This document shows positions 56,091 to 64,000 of a stretch of 64,000 nt of DNA, in pieces. The translations under genes and the position numbers were made by a program. Each line of letters starts with the position of its first letter. Position 1 is the stretch's first letter. Source of the stretch: Hericium rajendrae (Eukaryota; Basidiomycota; Agaricomycetes; Russulales; Hericiaceae); NCBI GenBank assembly GCA_033439255.1, contig CM065878.1, positions 4,836,001-4,900,000 of the forward strand, in the 5' to 3' direction. The notes beneath the pieces are model-generated. The model saw nothing but the letters and a program-made list of their open reading frames with translations, made no database searches and was not told the DNA's origin.

Positions 56091-57491
56091 ATGTCCAAAG
56101 TCATTAACATCTCAGAATCACAGATGATGCCTGCGGACTTCTCCGTCGACGACGCGCCCCGTGTACTTGCAACCAAGTGGCTCTCTGGAGAGCAACTGCG
56201 GGATTTCACTGTGAAGACAGGTATACTGTTTTCTCTTTTTTCGACGTTATAATAAATGTACCCCAGCAAGTGCTAATGTCGTTTTAGGTCTGGCTTACAA
56301 ACAAGGCGTGTTTTCGCCTGATGAGAACAACGCGTTGCAGGGCGGTATCGATACTTGGAAAGCAGTACGTGTTTTTGTCTCAGTGTATTTCTACTGACCA
56401 TTGGCCTGCACAGAAAAAGTGTCTGACAGATGATGATATCCTGGAAATCATATTCGCAAGGGAGACTCATAACGACTTCTGGATAGAACTCGGTACGTTA
56501 ATGTCGGCTTCTGATTTACATGCTCCCAATGGCCTTCGGCCAGCGAGTACAGTACCCATGCGCCCGGTGCGCTCGGTGTACGATCATATTCGTCAGAAAT
56601 ACCACCCTCTGGGCCATCAAGGCAAGTGGACAAAGGTTCAAGATGATGAATTAAAGCAGTGAGTTTCGACTGGACAATCATGTTCGTTGAGTTCATTTAT
56701 GTTTTGAAATCATTTTGTCAGGACTGTGGCTGCTCTTGGTGAAGATTGGGAAGCTGTTAGTCAACGCGTGGGTCAGGCGGCTGGTGACTGCCGTGATAGA
56801 TTTCGCAACAGCGCAGCACCGTCCGACATGAAGAAAGGTCGGTCTATTCATACCACTTCCATATCGCTCATTGATTGGCAGCACAGGCCGTTGGACACCA
56901 GAGGAAGAGCTAAAACTGACGAGGATCGTAAATGAGTTGACAGAAAATACTAGTGACGTCCACAATGTGCCATGGGTCGCAGTCGCCAGAGAAATGGGAA
57001 CGCGTACCCGTCAGCAGTGCCGGAATAAATGGTATGCACTTTGGCTGGTCTTGTCACTATGGTTTGACGCCGAATTGCAGGCTGGACTCCCTCAAGGTCA
57101 TCTCTCGCAACGGCGGTCGTAAGGCAATGTGGAGCGAGGCCGATAACTACATCCTATATAACAAGTAAGTGCAGCAACACAGGTTGGTGAAGCCAGCCCA
57201 GATAATGTTTTTTAGAGTAGTAGTGGTCGGCGCAAGCAACGAAAAGGAGATTGCTTGGAATACATTCTCAGATATCGGATGGAATATTTGGACCGCGCAT
57301 ATCTTGCAGACTAAGTGGGCCGCTCTGAAGCAGCGGGTCCCGGATCATGCATCGTTGTCTCACCCAGGTAAATGCATAGTCCATTCGATCGTAAGATTTG
57401 TTTTAATTAGACATCCGTCACAGAACTGGTCCATAGGCTCGCTGCCTTCGTGAAGAGACCTGACGCCGCTCCGGCTGGGACCTCCAGCTGA
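56091..57491 (+). CDS. Reb1/TTF1-like Myb DNA-binding protein
   Basis: Nine exons: 56091-56220, 56288-56364, 56414-56492, 56544-56658, 56722-56837, 56887-57031, 57081-57164, 57216-57367 and 57424-57491. They total 966 nt in frame (321 residues) with introns of 49-67 bp. Three Myb/SANT-type repeats can be seen: GKWTKVQDDELKQ..WEAVSQRVG with DCRDRFR; GRWTPEEELKLTRIV..WVAVAREMG with RQQCRNKW; and MWSEADNYILYN..IAWNTF with LQTKWAALK. An N-terminal segment (DDDILEIIFARETHNDFWIEL, shown in part) precedes them. Fungal Reb1-type proteins bind specific DNA sites in promoters and rDNA terminators; that role is inferred from family resemblance. The short N-terminal arm makes this a compact member. Confidence 0.8.
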
Positions 57492-57849
57492 TTGGTCAAG
57501 ACTTCAAGCACCAAGTTCGACTGAGGTACAACTGTAGGCGGATCTAAGGGGCAGCATGAAGTGGAGCGCAGTGCTCGATTGGGCAAGTTCGTGTCGGGCG
57601 GAGAGGCACTGCGAAAATTCTCTAATTGTCTACTCAGATGTAATTGTAGCGGTTCGTTACCATGGTTCTTATTGTGTCGTCTTTTCCAAAAGCAAAATCG
57701 GATGTTACAACTTGGGTAACCGGCTGTATCTAGAAGCCCATCCAAACAATAGACTAGCATCTCACTAGTGAACAGCCTCGTTTCCCGTGGCTATCGCCCA
57801 TGTATAAGTACACCCTTTGTCTCTGTTACTCGTACCAAAAGAATCCCTC
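57492..57849. other. Intergenic stretch
   Basis: Separates two same-strand genes; holds the 3' end of the Myb gene and the promoter of the next. No strong TATA and no repeat seen. Confidence 0.4.
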
Positions 57850-58537
57850 ATGCCGAAAGCTACAACACCTCGCCATTCGTTCCAGCGCCATTTCTCTCCC
57901 TATCTTCTGAATGCCGTCTTCGGTCCCGAGAAGCGGTTCCCTCCTCCGAACCACCCCTTGCGAATAGTTTATGATACGGAAACTACTTCATGGTCGCCTC
58001 CGGTTGCCTCTCTCATCCCGAGGCCATCCGGCCCTGCTGGACGCCCATCGAGAGGCGGCTTTAGTCTTCGTCAGGAGCTTAAATGGGACGATAGTCACTA
58101 CGAAACGGTCAAGGTCTGTTTCCGCAATTTCATGTTTTTTATTGCTCACTATTTGCAGAGCGCAGTCAAGGATCTTTCTGAGGAGCATCTTCGGTCGGAT
58201 TTGAGCTATACTTTGCAAGACGAACGTTGCCTTCAACAAGTTCGCGAAGTCGTAAGTATCTGTCCGCAGGGTCTCGTATACTGTCAGTCTCAATGTTTCA
58301 TGCTCAGCTCTTGGACCGCTTTCCCTTTCTGCGCGAGTATGAGAAGGACTGGGTTGTTGATGAATTCATCAAAGCGAAGTTACATAATCTTAAAGAAGTC
58401 AAGTCGAAAGGCAAGAAGAACATCGAAGCTAAGGTACGTTACGATTCTCGCAGTCACAACTGTTAGCTAATCTTTGCGCCATACAGCCAGCATCGTCGTC
58501 CTCCAAGCCGGATAAGGTTACTCGGGCGTCGAAGTAA
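57850..58537 (+). CDS. Small basidiomycete hypothetical protein, 177 residues
   Basis: Four exons, 57850-58113, 58159-58251, 58308-58433 and 58487-58537, every one a multiple of three, with introns of 45-56 bp. The N-terminal half is Pro-rich and basic (PEKRFPPPNHPLR). The C-terminal half is helical and charged (VKDLSEEHLRSDLSYTLQ, FPFLREYEKDWVVDEF, IKAKLHNLKEVKSKGKKN). I do not recognise a domain. Similar short proteins are frequent in Agaricomycetes. Confidence 0.65.
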
Positions 58538-58944
58538 ATAGGGGATTGCTTATGACTTGCTTGCCTTTCATCTCACCTTTGTCTGTAATAACATGGTTGG
58601 AACCATAATTATAAGACAGCTTTTCCAAGGAATCATGATTCATCGAGAAAATATTTAGCATTTTTACCCACGAGTTCCAACAGTTTCTATCCATGTACCA
58701 AGCCCCTGACTTCGTAATCAAATAACCATTTCCCTTCACTCATCGAACATATGAATTCTGTTTCCGGCTGTTATCTCCATCCGTCTACCAAGAAACTCCA
58801 ATAGTCAATGAAAACTTCAGGTCATACACATGCCCAAGATTTGATCAGAGACTGTACAGAGGACAGTGTGTCTGGCTCACCAAAGGCATAACAGAATACG
58901 AGATTGGATGGTGCCTTTTTGTTCGAACTCGACACGTGTTTATT
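58538..58944. other. Convergent intergenic stretch
   Basis: Lies between the 3' ends of a plus-strand and a minus-strand gene. No gene or repeat recognised. Confidence 0.4.
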
Positions 58945-59772
58945 CTACGGTTGGGCACTTTTAAAGGAACTGAGGTGCGACACGGAAGTTACTGTAGACT
59001 GACCTGTACCCTTGAGGCAAGAAAGTACAAGGAAATCCAATAAGGCATACAAGGATGGCCACCAGTTGTCCGGGTGTTCCTCCTGCGATGCTTGAGAAAC
59101 GGCTTGGCTTGGTGTTGAAGCGATAGCTTCGATCGATATTTTGGAAATAGCTTCGATGGATGATGTGGTTTTTTGGGGCGGCTCGGCAGGGTGGGAGGAG
59201 ATTCCTATGAGGAGAGCGACATTTGCGTGTTCGTCCTGCGATGCTTGAGAAATGGCTTCGCTTGGTGCTGAAGCGATATCTTCGATCGACATTCTAGAAA
59301 TAGCTTTGACGGACGATGTGGTTTGGGGCGGCTCGGCAGGGTGAGAGGAGATTCCTATGAGGGGAGCGACATTTGCATGTTCGTCCTGCGATGCTTGAGA
59401 AATGGCTTGGCTTGGTGTTGAAGCGATAGCTTCGATCGATATTTTGGAAATAGCTTCGATGGATAATGTGGTTTTTTGGGGCGGCTCGGCAGGGTAGGAG
59501 GAGATTCCTGTAAGGGGAGCAACATTTGGGTGTTCGTCCTGCGATGCTTCAGAAAGAGCTTCACCTGGTGCTTTAGATATTGCTTTGTCGGGTGCCTTGA
59601 TATTTTTTTTGTCCAATCGAGCAGTTTCTTGCGGCGGATCGGCAGGGCGAGAGGACATATTTGTCAGAGGTAGGAAAAAAGGCGCGGATGGCAAAGTGGA
59701 ATCTCGGAAATGACATTCTTCTGATTCGGCAGATGTGAATGTAATTATTGGGTTGTAGCTGGCATCATCCAT
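58945..59772 (-). CDS. Repeat protein with 51-residue tandem units
   Basis: Intronless frame of 275 residues, starting at ATG 59772. After an N-terminal segment of about 80 residues come three full tandem units of 50-51 residues and one partial, each with QDEHANVAPLIGISSHPAEP, then a Ser/Ile-rich part (SIEAISKISIEAIASTPS). The units are also near-identical as DNA, so they arose recently. The end has a short hydrophobic run (WWPSLYALLDFLVLSCL) that could be a tail anchor. A TATA box (59836-59830 on the minus strand) lies about 58 bp upstream of the ATG. No known domain. Confidence 0.65.
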   Translation of the reverse strand: MDDASYNPIITFTSAESEECHFRDSTLPSAPFFLPLTNMSSRPADPPQETARLDKKNIKAPDKAISKAPGEALSEASQDEHPNVAPLTGISSYPAEPPQKTTLSIEAISKISIEAIASTPSQAISQASQDEHANVAPLIGISSHPAEPPQTTSSVKAISRMSIEDIASAPSEAISQASQDEHANVALLIGISSHPAEPPQKTTSSIEAISKISIEAIASTPSQAVSQASQEEHPDNWWPSLYALLDFLVLSCLKGTGQSTVTSVSHLSSFKSAQP

Positions 59773-60611
59773 GATTTTAGCGGGACAGTGCGGGAAAGGG
59801 TAGGAACCTCACAGATGAAAGAGCGGTGACTTTATATGCTCACCTCACCTTCTTACCTCCTTTCGTCATCACATCATTCCTAGTTTGTACAAGACCGACA
59901 GCTTCTGCGTTCTTGTTACGGCAGCTCTCGGCTGCAGTCTGTGACGCGATTTAATTTGCGTGGCCGTGGCTAAGGGATTGGTAGAAAGATGTGCCTTCCG
60001 ACATCGGGTGAGAAGAGTGCTGGGAGAGTCTCAGTACAAGGAAAAGCTCGAATTTGCAGCATGTTGAGCATATTTGGTCGTTTCGATCATACTATACCAC
60101 TCACCTCATCTGCTGACGTAGACATCCCAGCCTACCAGATATATGCTTGGGAATGGGCAAGTAGACAGGGTGATCCTAAGGATCCCTGTTGGTATCGATG
60201 TTATCAGCCACGACAACGCTGGTCGGCGAAAACAATGCTAACATACCCGCGAGATCTAGAGGTTACTAATTAAAACGATAGAGGTTTTCGCAACCACCCG
60301 ATATAACTCGTCTTACGCTCAGCTCGTCACCCACATCTGCCCCAGTCGCGTCGAGATTCGAATCCGGCAGCGGTGAAAATACTACCGATATCCCAGTCAG
60401 ACTCGGATACATGTTCGCAAAAAAAAAAAAGGTCGTCGTTATGAGAACTGGCGTGCTCATGCAATAAGAATGAGCTCCTCTGAACAGGCAACAGCAAATT
60501 CGCAGAGAAGAGAGACGCTGGAAGACAATCGGTCTGCAGATAAATCGATGGCACTAATTGGCCATATCGTAATTAGTCGCGGAAAAAAAAAGGAGAATGC
60601 AAGCCGCCTAA
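59773..60611. other. Gene-poor stretch
   Basis: Contains the promoter of the 58945-59772 gene (TATA at 59830-59836) and A-rich runs near 60419 and 60584. A 94-codon frame at 59989-60273 has no support. The second copy of the dispersed repeat starts at about 60612. Confidence 0.4.
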
Positions 60612-62086
60612 CCCTGAACCACTCCCAGGGCGAACGATTGCCACTGAGGCTCGTGTTGCTCGGCAGCACAATTAAGTTGGTACAAAAAAGCCATGCGCAG
60701 ATTGCGCTGGTCAGAGCGACATTCACGCGGCGCGACGGTCGCGAATGGAGGCAATGACCTATGCTACTCGTATGAGTCGTCGCGGCAACACAACAGAATG
60801 AAAAAGCTGCCTACCTTGCACCAGTCCCCGGGACAACGGTCGCAGCGGCTGATGAAGACACTGGCGTTCGTGGGCGCCCGTGCCGTCGCGACATCACAAT
60901 AAGGCGCAGACAAAGAAACAAGCCCTGCGCAGGCTAAGCTCCTTGCGCCGGACGGGACGACATTCGTGCGAAGCGACTGTTGTGGACGGAAGACGAGGAT
61001 TTACGCCGCCCGTACGGGTTGTCGCGGCAGCACAACAGGTTGTTCAGTGGTGAACAAAAAAAAAAGCGCGCAGACTTGCCTACCGGCGCATTAATTCCGA
61101 GGACAACGGTTGCGAATGGCGAATGGAGATTCTAGGGTTGTCGCGGCAGCACAACAGGTTGTTCAGTGGTGAACAAAAAAAAAGGCGCAGACTTGCCTAC
61201 GGCGCATTAATTCCGAGGACAACGGTGGCGAACAGCGAATGGAGATACTAGCATTTGTGTCAACCATGATAGAACACAATAACGTGGAAACAAAGGACGT
61301 ACCCAGATTGGCTTTCATGCGCCGGTCGGTGCGACTACCTTGCGACTTTCGCGCGAAGCGATCCACTTCAAATGGTAGATGAGGGATCTACGCCGCTCGT
61401 ACAAGTCTGTCGCGGCAGCGCAATAGATCATCAGCTCCGGGACGACAAAAAAGAACATGAACGTATCCTGTTTCGCCTGGGCACCATAGCCCACATGGTA
61501 TTATTATGTTCGTACGACCATCTCCAGCCCTTCTCATACAGCGGCAGGGACTTCTTTTTGTTTTGGGCACAGACGAACTTTTACTTTCGCAGTTTGCGTC
61601 GTCATGCTCACGTTCGCGAATTTGTCAATCCTACTACTAACAATTCTACTATCGCTCATGTAACTACTATGGAAGATATCGTACGCTTATGGAGGGGTCG
61701 CGGATGTACGTATGGTGGCAGTCGTGGATGCAGGGAGAAAAGAAGGCGTGGTCAGCGGCGCGTCGCCACTAATATAGCGGTCCACTTGAGGGCAGTTTGA
61801 GCTCTCCCACGCGTGGGCCAAGCTCAGCAGTGCCGGGCAGTGTCCGCGAGCCGGCTGAGCCGAGCAGGGCCGAGCGTGGGAGAGTTCAAACTGCCCTCAA
61901 GTGGCGACCTTTATGTACTGGCGTCGACGCGTCAGTGGCCCTTCTTTCCGCCCTCCCACCTGCACGTACTGCAGCTGGACACGCTCGCCGACCGCCGTCG
62001 AAGCATAGAATAGTTCAGTCTGTAGTGTCAGTAGTAGTAGTATTCATAGATCAGTTGAACCGTGATTCGTTAGAAATAAGGTCGCC
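60612..62086 (+). mobile_element. Dispersed repeat, copy B (about 1.47 kb)
   Basis: Reverse complement of 25236-26708 at high identity, including the 123-bp palindrome and the poly-T/poly-A tandem units. Flanks on both sides differ from copy A, which sets the unit's limits. No transposase; a 143-codon open frame (61372-61800) is shared with copy A but has no recognisable motif. Confidence 0.7.
61782..61904. mobile_element. 123-bp palindromic MITE-like element, copy B
   Basis: Same length and termini as 25415-25537 (CCACTTGAGGGCAGTTTGA and its complement). It lies inside the dispersed repeat. Confidence 0.6.
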
Positions 62087-62556
62087 TGCTCGGTAGTGTA
62101 ACAGATCACTCCATGAGTTCAGGAGGGGTCTGCACTCCGAAGATCTGGAAGTTATTAGATAACTTTATTGTCTCGAACTTGCGTGACCGAGCAGTCATAG
62201 CGGTTACCATGGCCCTAAGTCTTATTCTTCTTAATCTCGCTATCTCCATCTGATGATTTCGTTTGCAAAGGACCCCCAGTTCCTAAGACCACGTATGTGG
62301 TACCCTGCCATCGGAGGCGCAGGACGCCCACAGCCAACACAAAAAGCTATAGCATTTGGTGATGTAAAGAGGACAAATTGTGGTGTTACGCCTACTACAA
62401 ATTTATGTGGTATGCTTGGCGTTACCATGCAGATGTTCAGAACAATAATCTGCCTAGCGTCAGGAGTGGACGAATTACAATTGAGGGGCTTCGCTTCCCG
62501 GATGTCGAGTATTTAAAGGCCTGCGCCATCGGAAGTAAATATTCAGTATAAACAGC
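62087..62556. other. Promoter region of the WD40 gene
   Basis: A TATA-like box (TATTTAAA, 62510-62517) lies about 40 bp before the ATG at 62557. No gene supported upstream of it in this stretch. Confidence 0.45.
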
Positions 62557-64000
62557 ATGTCTCATTTTACAGAACCGTCTGTGAGCACGCTGTTTCAATT
62601 TCATACTCATCAACTCCATACTCACCTACTAATGCATTTCAGTTCACTCTCAAGAATATCCTCTCCGGCCACTCAGATGCTGTCAATGTCATAGCTGCTA
62701 GCGAGGACGCACGATTCTTGCTGACAGGAGGTATGTTCAGATGCTTGTTGCTTTATTCTTATCGCGTTTTTTTTTCAAATGTCTTATTCCTCATACAGGG
62801 GATGATTCGGTGTTCGTCATCTGGTCTTTGACCACAGGCGAGAACCTCCAACGTGTTGAATGTTATTTTGAGGGAGCCATTACTGCCGCAATATGGGTTC
62901 CGCAGCCAGAGAGTGATACGTACCTTCTGGTCGTCGGCTTCTCGAGCGGATCCCTGTACGTCTATCAACGTCAGCTGCAGGAGGTCAGGATGATATCCCC
63001 AAATCTTTGCTGTCATTGCTCTGACAAGTGTTAGACCGAATTTAAATTCATCACTTCGGTTCTCGGTCACGACGGGCCCGTACAGGATATGGCATACGAT
63101 TCGAATCACCGCCGACTTGCTTCTGTCGGCGGTGGACGTCTGCAAGTTTGGGAAGTGTCCAAAGATCCGGTGCTTCAGAATGTGATGCCTGAAGTTGCTC
63201 GCGCTTCATGCATTGCTCGCAGCATTCACTTCTGCGACGGTGGTTCTAGCATCGTCGTTTGTCATTTGGAGGACCATACCGTGTACGTTCTTCAAGCTCT
63301 GTCTCTCGGTTATCTAAATATATATGTGATGGCATAGGGTCTGCTATACCATCCAACCGTGGGCCAAGAGATGGGAAAAGCGATTGGAAACCAGGATGTA
63401 TGTTTGTAGTTTTATGTCATGAAATTTATGTTCAGACTAATCCTTTCACAGAGGAGATTCTTGCCTGAGCTCGGATGGAAAGTCGTTGTTCGTCACAAAT
63501 ATGAAGGACGGCATCGACGAGTACTCTTTCCCTCAGCTGGAAAAGAAACGTATCTACACTCACATGATCCAGACCAATTGTATCATTCAAGTCAATACTC
63601 TACGATTTGATCGGTGGATCATTGCAGGTGGTGATGATGGCTACGCCAGAGTTTTCGACCACGACTCTGGCCACCTGCTTACTCGTCTAAATCACGGTTC
63701 CGGTGTGTTTTTTTGTCTTTTTACTGTCTTTTTTGCGCCTTCATGCATTATTTTTCAGTCGAGCAAAGCGAACGGATTCAGGTGGTCCAAGTATGTACCA
63801 TCTCTTGGTCAAGGTCACGAAATTTGACCCGCGTTTCCAGTGTTTTTCCACCGGCAATTGTTCGGGTGTCGTTACCGCATCTCGCTCCACGCCATTCGAG
63901 GTCAAGATTTGGGAACATGCCAACACGGTATGTTGAGTCTTTCATATAGTTTTTCTCTTCCTCAAAAGTCTACACACAGAAGTTCACAAGTCCAGTATAT
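62557..64000 (+). CDS. WD40-repeat protein, 3'-partial
   Basis: Exons: 62557-62580, 62643-62730, 62799-62983, 63035-63282, 63338-63397, 63452-63702, 63759-63790, 63841-63927, and one starting at 63980 that leaves the window. All introns are 50-68 bp and every junction phases. WD40-type blades can be picked out: LSGHSDAVNVIAASEDARFL with DDSVFVIWSL; VLGHDGPVQDMAYDSNHRRL with GRLQVWEVS; then SLFVTNMKDGIDEYSF; WIIAGGDDGYARVFDHDSG; and VVTASRSTPFEVKIWEH. WD40 propellers act as protein-binding platforms; nothing here tells the partner. The type, with a short MSHFTEPS start, is common in mushrooms. Confidence 0.8.

Noticed and set aside
59989-60273. 94-codon frame in the gene-poor stretch
   Set aside because: No splice partners, promoter or similarity; length is within chance.

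Overview
This window looks like nuclear DNA of a mushroom-forming basidiomycete (Agaricomycetes). Host genes carry many short GT..AG introns of about 43-75 bp. The gene families are typical of that group: F-box/LRR, Reb1-like Myb, WD40, an Spt5-like NGN/KOW protein, a P-element-like transposase and several basidiomycete-only hypotheticals. More than half of the window is transposable element.

Layout. 1-3206: intron-rich P-element/THAP9-like transposase gene, open at the left edge. 3207-6053: gene-poor, with a possible solo LTR. 6054-22591 (minus): an Spt5-like gene split by a 13.8 kb Ty3/Gypsy-type element (E1, 6216-20013) whose 2.2 kb LTRs look identical. 22753-24815 (minus): basidiomycete hypothetical gene with a tandem exon duplication. 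24.9-30.85 kb: two 595-bp inverted arms around a dispersed repeat and two or three fungal-specific genes. 31114-31954 (minus): SAP-like nuclear protein. 32256-33738: F-box protein. 33905-55876: a second large Gypsy element (E2, about 14.9 kb of its own sequence), with a 7.1 kb chromovirus (E3, 35926-43011, minus) inserted in its 5' LTR. 56091-58537: Reb1-like Myb gene and a small hypothetical gene. 58945-59772 (minus): 51-residue-repeat protein. 60612-62086: second copy of the dispersed repeat. 62557-64000: WD40 gene running off the window.

The most interesting content is the E1/E2 family. Each LTR is about 2.2 kb and carries a long coding region in U3, upstream of the TATA box; the protein is recognisably conserved between E1 and E2. 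Gag-protease is very long (about 2,065 residues in E2), with a conserved C-terminal domain I do not recognise after the protease. Pol is a separate downstream ORF without a chromodomain. The short motif just upstream of the 3' LTR recurs about 40 bp after the gag stop in both elements. Both LTRs carry clustered TGACTCA/CGACTCA sites before the TATA box. In a genomic transcript the U3 gene would come last, after pol, in the place where env sits in retroviruses.

Limits: homologies and domain names come from reading the sequence, not from searches. Exon structures were worked out by hand and tested by reading-frame phase.
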